A stretch of 33,822 nucleotides of DNA from Patescibacteria group bacterium (GTDB lineage: Bacteria; Patescibacteriota; Minisyncoccia; Minisyncoccales; JAHCRE01): the NCBI GenBank assembly GCA_020148025.1, contig JAHCRH010000007.1, positions 1 to 33,822 of the forward strand, in the 5' to 3' direction. Both the position numbers and the translations under genes were made by a program. The notes under the pieces are model-generated. The model made no database searches, was not told where the DNA came from, and was given only the letters and a program-made list of their open reading frames with translations. Each line of letters opens with the position of its first letter. The stretch's first letter is position 1. Shown piece after piece: positions 1-8,146 of this stretch.

Positions 1-1
1 A

Positions 2-421
2 AATTTAGGGTTGGTAATGACTCCTCCATCTTATATTCTTTTAGGAATCTCCTTGTTTTTGGCAATTCTTTTTGCTTTAGCGATATGTATGGTTTTAGGA
101 ATGTTTGCTCAAAACACAAAAAGTGCCCAAGTTATGAATATGCCCATTGTCTTATTGGTAATGTTTCCTTATTTTTTGCTAATGTTTCAAGATATAGAAA
201 CAATTTCTTTGCCTCTCAAAATACTTTTATATGCCATACCTTTTTCTCATCCAATTATTGCTTCAAAAGCGCTTGTATTTCATAACTATCCGATTGTGAT
301 TGGCGGAATAATATATATGATTATTTTTGCCGTGTCTACGATGTATATAGCGGCACGACTATTTAATACAGATAAAGTATTAACAGCGAGATTCTCATTA
401 AAAAGACTAAAAAGAAAGTAA
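2..421 (+). CDS. ABC-2 type transporter permease, C-terminal part (5' truncated)
   Basis: The reading frame is open to the window edge, so the start listed in the track (TTG at 11) is not a real start. The visible ~139 residues contain about four hydrophobic segments, including ILLGISLFLAILFALAICMVLG and a later VIGGIIYMIIFAVSTMYIAARLF. The short motif around MVLGMFAQNTKSAQ, where a helix is followed by a polar loop with 'a-x-n-x-k-s-A', resembles the last transmembrane domain of ABC-2/NatB-like permeases. The protein ends in a basic tail (RFSLKRLKRK), expected on the cytoplasmic side. The ATPase partner would lie upstream, outside the window. The substrate cannot be deduced. Family assignment is moderately sure. 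Confidence 0.6.
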   Translation, partial: NLGLVMTPPSYILLGISLFLAILFALAICMVLGMFAQNTKSAQVMNMPIVLLVMFPYFLLMFQDIETISLPLKILLYAIPFSHPIIASKALVFHNYPIVIGGIIYMIIFAVSTMYIAARLFNTDKVLTARFSLKRLKRK

Positions 422-454
422 GAAAAAAAACGATTTTGACAATCAATAAATTTA

Positions 455-480
455 AAAACACCCAAATCAATGGGTGTTTT
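455..480. terminator. Bidirectional intrinsic terminator between permease and DUF1801 gene
   Basis: A perfect 9-bp stem, AAAACACCC paired with GGGTGTTTT, encloses an 8-nt loop. The stem ends provide A/T runs on both sides, so it can serve the plus-strand permease gene and the minus-strand DUF1801 gene, which converge here. Confidence 0.8.
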
Positions 481-535
481 AAAATGCAACTCCGGGGGCT
501 GGACGAGGTTAGAACCTGTTTAGTGAGATAATTAT

Positions 536-892
536 TTATTTTTTCTTCTTTTTTTTGTAATAATAAACATCTTTCGTTGTCATTTTCACTAACTTTATAA
601 TCTTCTTCTCATCAATATCTTTCAAAGAATAAATCTTAATATGTCTCATATATTCCCCAGTTCCTTCTAATAGCTTTTCAGATTTTTTCAATAACCCCCC
701 AAGAGTAAATCCCATATTCACGTGGTCTCTAAGCGCAACAATATAATACTTTCCTTCATACCACGGCGTCCCCCACTTTAACTCCTCTTTAATATCAGGA
801 AATGTCTTCAAAATAATTTTTCTTAATCTCTGACAAATTTCCTTTTGTGGGGACTTTTGTTTTTTTATATAATTATTAACTTCTTTGTTCAT
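536..892 (-). CDS. DUF1801 (YdhG-like) family protein
   Basis: Small soluble protein of 118 residues in the DUF1801 fold. Recognisable features are the N-terminal helix (VNNYIKKQKSPQKEICQRLRKII), the conserved EELKWGTPWYEGKYYIVALRDHVNMGF core and the helix-strand end RHIKIYSLKDIDEKKIIKLV. The biochemical function of the family is not established. The track start at 910 is a TTG that lies inside the terminator of the upstream tRNA transcript; the ATG at 892 is preferred. The C-terminus ends in a lysine run (YYYKKKKKK) produced by an A-rich tract. The gene stands alone: it converges with the permease gene and is separated from the rpoD/tRNA unit by a terminator. No convincing promoter is seen. 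Confidence 0.75.
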   Translation of the reverse strand: MNKEVNNYIKKQKSPQKEICQRLRKIILKTFPDIKEELKWGTPWYEGKYYIVALRDHVNMGFTLGGLLKKSEKLLEGTGEYMRHIKIYSLKDIDEKKIIKLVKMTTKDVYYYKKKKKK

Positions 893-908
893 ATTTTCCA
901 ATTCTACC

Positions 909-935
909 AAAAAACCGCCTCAAAGGCGATTTTTT
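909..935 (-). terminator. Intrinsic terminator downstream of rpoD/tRNA-Asn
   Basis: On the minus strand a CGCCT/AGGCG stem with a 3-nt loop, extended by flanking A/T pairs, is followed by a run of six T. It would end the dnaG-rpoD-tRNA-Asn transcript just before the DUF1801 gene. Confidence 0.8.
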
Positions 936-988
936 GATTAGTCTATTTTTGATAGGCCCCTCGGTCTCCCGAACACCTCACTAGCCTG

Positions 989-1060
989 CTCCGGCGGTAG
1001 GACTCGAACCTACAACCTAGTGCTTAACAGGCACCCGCGCTACCATTGCGCCACGCCGGA
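989..1060 (-). tRNA. tRNA-Asn (GTT anticodon)
   Basis: The complete cloverleaf can be read on the minus strand: acceptor TCCGGCG/CGCCGGA with discriminator G, D stem GCGC/GCGC, anticodon stem GGTGC/GCACT with loop CTGTTAA (anticodon GTT), and T stem GTAGG/CCTAC with loop TTCGAGT. CCA is not encoded. It lies 34 nt after the rpoD stop on the same strand, so co-transcription with dnaG-rpoD is likely. Confidence 0.96.
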
Positions 1061-1094
1061 ATATATTAAATTTTAATAAAAATTCAGTTTTTAA

Positions 1095-2306
1095 TCAATA
1101 GCCTTTCAGTTTCTTGAGTTTTCGGTGTTCTCTAATTCTTTCCAGGGATTTGGCCTCAATTTGCCTAATTCTTTCCCGGGTCACGCCAAATTCTCTCCCT
1201 ACTTCCTCTAAAGTATGGGTGATGCCATTTTTTAAACCAAACCTCATTGATAATATTTTTTGTTCTCTGGGAGTTAAATCAACTAAAATTTGTTTTAATC
1301 TTTCTCTAAGTAGAGTTCTAGCTGCTGTTAGCGAAGGAGAAATTGCTTTTTCGTCCTTAACAAATTCAGCTAAAATACTATCGTCATCTTCTTTCCCAAC
1401 CGGAGTTTCCAAAGAGATAGTTGACTGGGAAATCTTCATTATGTGACGGACTTTATCAACACTGAGCCCCATTTCTGAGGCAATCTCCTCTGGTAGAGGG
1501 TCCCTTCCCAACTCCTGTAAGAGTCGGCGTCTTGCCCGAATAAATTTGGAGATAGTTTCCACCATATGGACTGGAATCCTGATTGTTCTAGCTTGATCAG
1601 CCAGAGCTCTGGTAATTGCCTGTCTTATCCACCAAGTACCATAGGTGGAAAATTTGTATCCCCTTCGCCAATCAAATTTCTCAACTGCCCGAAAAAGACC
1701 TAAATTTCCCTCCTGAATTAAATCAAGTAAAGTCAAATTTGGTGATCTCCCAATATATCTTTTGGCAATAGAAACTACTAATCTCAAATTAGCCCGAGCC
1801 AATTTTCTCTTGGCCTCCTCATCTCCTTTCTCAATTCTTTTTGACAATTCTTTTTCTTCTTCTGGAGTAACAAAAGGATGCTGGCCAATCTCTTTTAAAT
1901 ACATTTGAACAGAATCCAAAGTTGATTTTGGAACTTTTTTGGGCTTTTTGAGGATTTTTCCCACTTCCAGAAATTCTTTTACTCCCTTTACCCCAATTCC
2001 CCTTTTCTCTAAGTCTTCATATAGTTTCTCGAGGCCCGAAATATCTTTTTCGATTTTCGGAAAAAAATATAAAATTTCTGAAAAAGTAACAAAGCCCCGC
2101 TTCCTTCCTTTCTCAATTAGGGTTTTAAGTTTCTCGGGGGGAAAAATTTCTTTTTTCTTTCTCCGGATTATTTTCTTTTTCTTTCTCTTTTTCTTTCTTC
2201 TTCGAACTATTTTCCTTTTTAAAACTTTCCTGATTTTTCTTTTTTTCCTGATTTTTCTTTTTTTTCTAGGGCTCTTTTTTTTAGTAGAAATTTTCTTTTT
2301 TTTCAT
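1095..2306 (-). CDS. rpoD: RNA polymerase primary sigma factor (sigma-70/RpoD)
   Basis: Housekeeping sigma factor, 403 residues. Region 1.1-like sequence ([16 protein letters not shown]) follows at about residues 57-110. Region 1.2/2 begins near [19 protein letters not shown] and contains the core-binding and -10-recognition helices ([45 protein letters not shown]). Region 3 contains [21 protein letters not shown], and region 4 the -35-binding helix-turn-helix (LTPREQKIL... [22 protein letters not shown]). The odd part is the N-terminus: 38 of the first 52 residues are Lys or Arg, an extension not expected in a primary sigma factor. It lies 36 nt downstream of dnaG, which matches the dnaG-rpoD arrangement of many bacteria, and tRNA-Asn follows. 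Confidence 0.97.
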   Translation of the reverse strand: MKKKKISTKKKSPRKKRKIRKKRKIRKVLKRKIVRRRKKKRKKKKIIRRKKKEIFPPEKLKTLIEKGRKRGFVTFSEILYFFPKIEKDISGLEKLYEDLEKRGIGVKGVKEFLEVGKILKKPKKVPKSTLDSVQMYLKEIGQHPFVTPEEEKELSKRIEKGDEEAKRKLARANLRLVVSIAKRYIGRSPNLTLLDLIQEGNLGLFRAVEKFDWRRGYKFSTYGTWWIRQAITRALADQARTIRIPVHMVETISKFIRARRRLLQELGRDPLPEEIASEMGLSVDKVRHIMKISQSTISLETPVGKEDDDSILAEFVKDEKAISPSLTAARTLLRERLKQILVDLTPREQKILSMRFGLKNGITHTLEEVGREFGVTRERIRQIEAKSLERIREHRKLKKLKGY

Positions 2307-2342
2307 AAATTTAAATTGGGTTTTCCAAACTTGAAAGCGATT

Positions 2343-4085
2343 TTAGAGTTCTCGCAAATTGTGAAGCGATTTGGAAAAAAGATCGAATTCTTTGATTAAT
2401 TTCTGGACTTTTGGTAAATCTTTTTCATTCTCAGCCTTTTTAATTTCTTGGGAAATTCTATTCAATCTATTTTTAATCTCTAAAGTTTTAATTCCCGTTA
2501 AACAAATTCTAAATTCTTTATCCAAATCTTGATCTGAGATTTCCTCAACTTCTGATTTTAGAAAAAGATAATTTATCAAATCAGCCAATTCCGGGGGTGG
2601 CTTGACATTCTCTATGTGATGAATTTCCTTTTTTAAATAAGAAAGAGTTTCAGAGATTAGGGGAGAAAAAAATTCAAAATCTTTTTTAGAAATTAGGGAA
2701 AAATTTTCTGGAGATTTTAAAATCAGGGTAACTAATCTTTCCTCTAATCTCTCTTTTCGAGATTTCTGAGGAGGCAATGTCTCAACCTCAATTTCTGGCT
2801 TTTCAATTTTTATTTTTCGGAGCTCAGCCATTACATCTTCCTCTCTGACTTCCAAGTTTTTGGAAAGTTGCTGAATCCAATGAGACTGTTCAATTTTATT
2901 TGGAATTCTTTTTATCACCGGTAAAAGAACTTTTGAAATTTCTTTTTTCCCTCGGGGAGTTTTTTTATCAGACTTAGAAAAGGTGGTTTCAAAATAAAAA
3001 TCTAAAATTGATTTTGAACTCTCAACTAATTCTTTCCATTTTTTTTGATTTTGAGAAATAATATCAGCCGGATCTGAACCTTCTGGCATAGTGATTATTT
3101 TTACATCAAATCCCAGGTTTTGGGCCAAATCTATCCCCCTTCTGGTGGCCCAATCCCCGGCAATATCCATATCAAAAGCAGTCAAAATATTCTCTGAGTA
3201 TCTTTTCAAAATTTTTAATTGATAAGGAGTTAGGGCAGTTCCTGAAGTGGCTATTACATTTTCAAAAGCTATCTGATGAGACATAATGACATCGATATAA
3301 CCCTCAACTAAAATAGAAAAATCTCTTTTTCTAATTTCCATTTTTGCCTTATCTAAACCATATAAAATCCGACTTTTATCATAAAGCAAAGTGTTTGGAG
3401 TATTTATATATTTGGCGATTTCCTCGCTTTCTTTCTGGGTGAATATTCTTCCTCCAAAACCAATTGGCTGAGAGTTTAAATTAAAAATTGGAAAAGTTAT
3501 TCTTCCCCGAAACCGATCATAAAAATTACCTTTTTCATTTTTTATTGCCAGACCGGCTTTTTCAATTTCTTCTCGCGCGTACCCCTGAGAGACCAAAAAA
3601 TCAGATAATCCGTGCCAGCTATCAGGAGCATAACCAATTTGCCATTTTTTAATTGATTCTTCAGTAATTCCTCGAGCTAAAAGATATTTTTTAGCCTCCA
3701 AACCGGTTTTACTTCCTTCCAATTGCCTTTGGAAAAATCTGGAAGACAGCTCGCAAATTTCGTAAGTTTTTTGCCTCTCAGTTCTTAATTTTGGGTCTTC
3801 TCTTTTTAGCTTCACCCCTGCTCTTCGGGCTAAAATTCTCAACGCATCGCCAAATTCTACCCCCTCGATTTCCATTACAAAATTAAAAATTGATCCGCCT
3901 TTTTGGCAGCCGAAACAATGCCAAATCTGTCTGGCAGGTGATACAAAAAATGAGGCTTTTTTTTCTGAATGAAAGGGGCAGAGAGCTTTATAATTTGCTC
4001 CTGCTTTTTTCAATTTAATATAACTTGAGATTACCTTTACTATATCAAGACGATTTTTGATTTCTTCAATAGGTGAGGTTATCAT
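2343..4085 (-). CDS. dnaG: DNA primase
   Basis: Synthesises RNA primers at the replication fork. The protein has 580 residues, normal for the family. The N-terminal CHC2 zinc ribbon has ligands C36, H39, C57 and C60 (CPFH ... CFGC). The primase core follows, with the TOPRIM motifs VEGYIDVIMSH and FDMDIAGDWA supplying the catalytic Glu and Asp residues, at about residues 255-345. The C-terminal ~150 residues are charged and helical and would be the DnaB-interacting region, though sequence there is weakly conserved. The ATG at 4085 gives the usual start just before the helix leading to the zinc ribbon. No SD is visible. The upstream hairpin at 4122-4147 probably ends the glucan operon, so a promoter should lie between it and this gene, but I cannot place one with confidence. 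Confidence 0.97.
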   Translation of the reverse strand: MITSPIEEIKNRLDIVKVISSYIKLKKAGANYKALCPFHSEKKASFFVSPARQIWHCFGCQKGGSIFNFVMEIEGVEFGDALRILARRAGVKLKREDPKLRTERQKTYEICELSSRFFQRQLEGSKTGLEAKKYLLARGITEESIKKWQIGYAPDSWHGLSDFLVSQGYAREEIEKAGLAIKNEKGNFYDRFRGRITFPIFNLNSQPIGFGGRIFTQKESEEIAKYINTPNTLLYDKSRILYGLDKAKMEIRKRDFSILVEGYIDVIMSHQIAFENVIATSGTALTPYQLKILKRYSENILTAFDMDIAGDWATRRGIDLAQNLGFDVKIITMPEGSDPADIISQNQKKWKELVESSKSILDFYFETTFSKSDKKTPRGKKEISKVLLPVIKRIPNKIEQSHWIQQLSKNLEVREEDVMAELRKIKIEKPEIEVETLPPQKSRKERLEERLVTLILKSPENFSLISKKDFEFFSPLISETLSYLKKEIHHIENVKPPPELADLINYLFLKSEVEEISDQDLDKEFRICLTGIKTLEIKNRLNRISQEIKKAENEKDLPKVQKLIKEFDLFSKSLHNLREL

Positions 4086-4111
4086 AACTTTTTAGAGTGT
4101 TTTTTGATTGA

Positions 4112-4147
4112 AATAGAAGAAAAATCTGCTCTAATTTTAGCAGATTT
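4112..4147 (-). terminator. Intrinsic terminator after glgA
   Basis: A perfect 9-bp stem (AAATCTGCT with AGCAGATTT, 8-nt loop) is followed on the minus strand by a T-rich tract (TTTTTCTTCT). It lies between the glgA stop and the dnaG start. Confidence 0.7.
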
Positions 4148-4169
4148 CTATTAATTGAGCAAACTTAGA

Positions 4170-5567
4170 TTAGCTTAATAATTTTCTATATAATTTAATA
4201 TATTCTTTGGCTGATTTTTTCCAGGAAAAATCTTTTTTCATTGCTCTTTCAATTAATTTTTTCCACTCTTTTTCGTTTTGATAGAATTTCAAAGCCCTTT
4301 TAATGCTTCTTAAAAAGGCTTCTGCTTTATATTCTTTAAAAAGAAAACCGGTTTTCCCATGCCTTATCGTATCAGACAGACCCCCGGTTTCTCTCCCAAT
4401 TGGAATTGTTCCGTATCTTTGAGAAATCAACTGGCCTAAACCGCAAGGCTCAAATTTGGATGGCATTAAGAAAAAATCAGATCCGGCATAAATATTCTGA
4501 GCTAAAGCTGAATCGAATTTAATTTTGACTGAAATATTTTTTTTGTATTTCCTGGCTAATTTAAGCAAATTTTTTTCATATTTTCTCTCCCCCTTTCCTA
4601 AGACTACTAATTGACAACTAGAATTCACCAAGAAAGGAGCTATCTTGCAGATTAAATCAACTCCTTTTTGAGAAGTTAAACGTCCGATAAAACTGAATAA
4701 AGGAGTTTTTTGATTTTGAGGAAGTTTTAAAATTCTTTGAAGGTCTATTTTGTTTTCTTTCTTTTTATTTAAATTCGAGAAAGAGTAATTTGCCTTCAAA
4801 CTGGAGTCGGTCTTTGGATTAAATCGATCTTGGTCAATACCGTTTAAAATCCCAGAGAGGTCTTTTTTCCTTTTCAGAAGAATCTTCTTTAGGCCCTCAC
4901 CATATTTCTTAGTTAAAATTTCTCGGGAATAGGTTTTACTGACAGTATTTAAAAGATCGGTATTTAAAATTCCCAGTTTTAGGCAATTTACATTTTTTTC
5001 AGGGAAGTTTGTTCCTAAAAATTTATTGACAAGCTTATTAGGATATATACCTTGATATCCTAAATTGTGAATGGTCAAGAGGGTTTTTATCTTATGTCCT
5101 TCTTTTTTAATTATAAAAGGGATTATAGCAGTATGCCAATCCTGGCAGTGCAAAATATCAGCATTCATTAATTTAGCAATCTCAATACCTGCCACTGATA
5201 GAAAAAGAAATCTTCCGGCTTCAGCTTCACTTCCTCCCGAAGAAGCGTCACTCTCAACATAAACACCTTTTCCTGAAAAGTATTTTTTATTTTCAATTAG
5301 AAAAAGAGGAACATTGGTGTTAGGTAAGAATGTCTTCCAGAGATTAAAGCTTTCTTTCTTTCTGTTGAATATGACCGGGATATTTTTCTTAACCAGTTTT
5401 AACTTATTCTTTTTAATTTTTATTACTTTATAAAAGGGAAGAATAACAGAAACATCCACCCCTAAGGGTTTAAGGGCTTTGGGGAGGGCACCCGTTACAT
5501 CAGCTAGACCCCCAATTTTGGCAATTGGGGCACATTCTGAAGCTATAAATAAAGTCTTTAAAGACAT
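4170..5567 (-). CDS. glgA: Glycogen/starch synthase, GT5 family (copy 1)
   Basis: Transfers glucose from a nucleotide sugar (ADP- or UDP-glucose) to the non-reducing end of an alpha-1,4-glucan in the cytoplasm. The 465 residues form a two-domain GT-B fold. The N-terminal donor motif KxGGL is intact (K17-I-G-G-L, in AKIGGLADV); the middle region has ILHCQDWHTAI and the NTVSKTYSREI motif; the C-terminal domain has FIGRLTSQKGVDLI and the catalytic-site motif SKFEPCGLGQL followed by GRETGGLSDTI. Its ATG lies within the last codons of the upstream kinase gene (10-nt overlap), so the two are translationally coupled. Together with the GH57 gene and the second GT5 it forms a glucan-metabolism cluster. 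No glgC or phosphorylase gene is in the window. Confidence 0.93.
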   Translation of the reverse strand: MSLKTLFIASECAPIAKIGGLADVTGALPKALKPLGVDVSVILPFYKVIKIKKNKLKLVKKNIPVIFNRKKESFNLWKTFLPNTNVPLFLIENKKYFSGKGVYVESDASSGGSEAEAGRFLFLSVAGIEIAKLMNADILHCQDWHTAIIPFIIKKEGHKIKTLLTIHNLGYQGIYPNKLVNKFLGTNFPEKNVNCLKLGILNTDLLNTVSKTYSREILTKKYGEGLKKILLKRKKDLSGILNGIDQDRFNPKTDSSLKANYSFSNLNKKKENKIDLQRILKLPQNQKTPLFSFIGRLTSQKGVDLICKIAPFLVNSSCQLVVLGKGERKYEKNLLKLARKYKKNISVKIKFDSALAQNIYAGSDFFLMPSKFEPCGLGQLISQRYGTIPIGRETGGLSDTIRHGKTGFLFKEYKAEAFLRSIKRALKFYQNEKEWKKLIERAMKKDFSWKKSAKEYIKLYRKLLS

Positions 5568-6535
5568 ATTTTTAGTAATTCGTCTAATTTATCAAATACT
5601 TTTTGGGATTCTTTCGATGGTATTTTAAAAACCGAGGCTGTTATTTGGGCAATATCTAAGATAGTCCTTAGCCTAAATAAACTAAAGCAGGCGGCAAAAC
5701 CTTTTTTTAGTTTAGTTTTTTGGAAATAAGGCTGCAAAAATTTATCACAAAGCGAAAGAACCCTTTTTTGAGAAAAGTGGTATCTCGCCATTACATAAAA
5801 ATGAACCCAAAAATTGGCTAAATCTATTGCTGGATGAAATTTTTTAGATAAGTCGAAATCCAAAAGAACAAAGTTTTTAGTTCTTTCAATGTAAAAAATA
5901 TTACTTGGTTGAAAATCAAAATGACTAAAAGAAAAAAGCTTTTTCGTCCAACATCTAGGAAATAAATTTTTGAGGTAATAATTTTTGAGTTCTTTATATT
6001 TTCTTCCTTCCTTTGGTGAATAATTTCTAATTTTTTTAAGCGAACCTCGAATGTATTTTTTTTCTTCGTTTATGGCATATGTTTTCAAAAATGTAGCGGG
6101 GATTTTTGTTTTTTGGAATTCGGCTAAAATTTGGCTAAATTTTGATATATTTTTCTCCCAAAAAGAAAATTTTTTTTCGAACAATCTAATCTGTTTTCCC
6201 TCAATATCTTCAGATAAACCAAATTTTAGAGAGGGTAAATATTCAAAATAATTTGGCAAATATTTGCCAATTTTTGTCTTTGCGAAAAATTTTAATAACC
6301 TAAATTGCCTCTCTTTTATTGTTTTCCCCCAGATATTTTTAGATAGCTTTTTTCCTTTTTTTGATAAAGATAGCCTATATAAAATTAGAATATTCCCTGA
6401 AAGGGTTTTTTTCGGGAAAATTCTTAGAGAAACCAATTTGTCAGCCCCAAAGTAAGTCTGGCATTTTCTTTTAAAAAAGGAATTCATTATTTTTTGAGAA
6501 AATAAGGCCTTGCTTTGTCGCGGAAAAAAACCCAT
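5558..6535 (-). CDS. APH/choline-kinase-fold phosphotransferase of unknown substrate
   Basis: 325 residues, rich in Phe and Lys. The catalytic loop of the aminoglycoside phosphotransferase superfamily is visible: H205-F-D207-F-Q-P-S-N212, followed by the metal-binding LLD226FD228 strand. The fold also occurs in maltokinases, methylthioribose kinases and choline kinases. The N-lobe is diverged and I cannot identify the ATP-binding lysine with certainty. The gene overlaps glgA by 10 nt and follows the GH57 gene, so a role in phosphorylating a glucan-derived sugar (for example maltose or glucose) is plausible from context only. A member phosphorylating a small metabolite unrelated to glycogen remains possible. 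The 115-nt gap before it (6536-6650) is AT-rich and holds nothing I can name. Confidence 0.7.
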   Translation of the reverse strand: MGFFPRQSKALFSQKIMNSFFKRKCQTYFGADKLVSLRIFPKKTLSGNILILYRLSLSKKGKKLSKNIWGKTIKERQFRLLKFFAKTKIGKYLPNYFEYLPSLKFGLSEDIEGKQIRLFEKKFSFWEKNISKFSQILAEFQKTKIPATFLKTYAINEEKKYIRGSLKKIRNYSPKEGRKYKELKNYYLKNLFPRCWTKKLFSFSHFDFQPSNIFYIERTKNFVLLDFDLSKKFHPAIDLANFWVHFYVMARYHFSQKRVLSLCDKFLQPYFQKTKLKKGFAACFSLFRLRTILDIAQITASVFKIPSKESQKVFDKLDELLKICL

Positions 6536-6650
6536 ATTTATCTTTTATTTTAAAAAAGAGTTGCTGCCCAAAGTTTAGTAGGCTACTTTTTTTAAAGAGA
6601 AAACCTAAAATATTTTCTGATATTCTTTTTGGTAAATCTAGTGGTAAAAC

Positions 6651-8138
6651 TTAAAGCCCTCTTTGTTCGGGTTGGCCGGAAGACAGACGTTCATATTTTT
6701 TACGATATTTGCCGATCGTATCCAAAACCTCAGCATTGGTTATCTGCTTTCTCAACAAATCGACTGCGTGAATAGCATCATAAATATCATTTTTAGTTTC
6801 TAATTTCCAGATGGCGTCTCTCCATAAAATCGCTTCTTCAAAATTCTCTTTTTTTGCTGCCTTCTTCATGGCTTTTTGCATTAACTCAATAAAAGCGTCG
6901 TAAACCCAAGGCTCTCCTTTTTCAACAGTCCGAGTTTTGAAGGGAATTCTAGGATGTTTTTTGTATTCTTCATAAATCTTGCGTATGTAGCCTGTGCGTT
7001 GCCACTCAAAAATCTTAGCGATAATTTTTTGATAATAATTTTCTGCTAATCTAATTTGAGCTTCTTCTACACCCGGAACACTTTTAATAGTATCTACCAA
7101 TGCCCAAGCTCCTGCTTCTACAACCTCTAACGACCACCAGGGCCGAGCCGATGCCCAAAAAAAGTGATCCGAAGCAATAGCTTGGTCTAATTTATGACGA
7201 GCAACCTGCATTTTAGGATCTTTCTCATTACGGGCTTTAACTACAGAAAGAGCCAAATCCCGCAGTTCCCATTGCCAGGTATGAACCAGATTTCCTGTAT
7301 CCTTCCAAGTTAAGAACTGAACTCCCTTTTCAATATCTTTTTCTGTAGATGCCCAAGTTGAAGTCACCGGTGAAATTTTCTCTTGAGCTTTGAAAAATTT
7401 TGGTAACTCAGAAATAAATGCGTGATCAAAATCTTTCGAAACTAAAAGCCCAATTAACAGCTTGAGTAATCCTGGGCGATGATGTCCGAAAGTTTCTCCA
7501 TCCATAGCAGTAATCATATAACCTTCCTTATCATATTCATCTTTCATAATCTCTTGAAAATCTTGCTCCCGCCTAACTAAAGCACTCATAATTAAATTCG
7601 AAGGATTGCGTTCTCTGAAGAAAACTTTTAAACCAGTATCGGTAACCTCATAAATAGTTTTTGTATCTACTTGATTAACTTTCCCATTTAGACCAATCTC
7701 ATCGATAATTATCCATTTGTAACCTAAGTCCTCCAAAATTGGAGGTAAATTTGGGGCATAAGCCATTTCAGGAGGAAAAAATCCTGCAGGTTTATAAACC
7801 GACCCGAAAATTTTTTGATTGGTTTGCCGATTTAATATGATCTGCCTCCTAATTTCATCTTCTGGTAAAAGTGGCAATAAGGCATGATACTTGGCACTAT
7901 CAGTGAATTCTATCTGGCCACGTTCAGCAACAAATCGCAATCCCTCAATCACATCTTTATAACCTCTTTCCAAAAGCTGTTCTGATAGAGCGCCATTAAT
8001 ATTAAGGTTAATTTTAATTTCAGGGTTCTCTTTAAGATTCTCAACCAGTGGACGGTAGCTTTCATTAACTACTCGATCAAAAATTTCCGCAACTTGACGC
8101 GGCGGCTGATAAATATGTAGAAAATTCGCCCAAATCAT
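6651..8138 (-). CDS. Glycoside hydrolase family 57 (amylase/glucanotransferase/branching-enzyme type)
   Basis: 495 residues. The GH57 motifs occur in order: LHIYQPP near residue 8 (the usual H-x-H-Q-P, with the first His at 8), GQIEFTDSAKYHALLPLL at 74, GFFPPEMAY with the presumed nucleophile E124, and TAMDGETFGHH with the presumed acid/base D213. The final third is helical. The enzyme should cleave or transfer alpha-1,4-glucan chains in the cytoplasm (no signal peptide); whether it hydrolyses, disproportionates or makes alpha-1,6 branches cannot be read from these motifs. It starts 8 nt after the second glycogen synthase, so the two are co-transcribed. Being beside GT5 genes, and with no GH13 branching enzyme seen, makes branching or trimming of stored glucan attractive, but this is inference. 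Confidence 0.88.
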   Translation of the reverse strand: MIWANFLHIYQPPRQVAEIFDRVVNESYRPLVENLKENPEIKINLNINGALSEQLLERGYKDVIEGLRFVAERGQIEFTDSAKYHALLPLLPEDEIRRQIILNRQTNQKIFGSVYKPAGFFPPEMAYAPNLPPILEDLGYKWIIIDEIGLNGKVNQVDTKTIYEVTDTGLKVFFRERNPSNLIMSALVRREQDFQEIMKDEYDKEGYMITAMDGETFGHHRPGLLKLLIGLLVSKDFDHAFISELPKFFKAQEKISPVTSTWASTEKDIEKGVQFLTWKDTGNLVHTWQWELRDLALSVVKARNEKDPKMQVARHKLDQAIASDHFFWASARPWWSLEVVEAGAWALVDTIKSVPGVEEAQIRLAENYYQKIIAKIFEWQRTGYIRKIYEEYKKHPRIPFKTRTVEKGEPWVYDAFIELMQKAMKKAAKKENFEEAILWRDAIWKLETKNDIYDAIHAVDLLRKQITNAEVLDTIGKYRKKYERLSSGQPEQRGL

Positions 8139-8146
8139 AAATTATT

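Noticed and set aside
488-525. GC-rich stretch before the DUF1801 stop (CTCCGGGGGCTGGACGAGG region) as a tRNA or tmRNA end
   Set aside because: It has the flavour of a tRNA 3' part or tmRNA 5' end, but no T-loop (TTCGA), no matching acceptor strand and no room for a tmRNA before the minus-strand gene. Left as unassigned.
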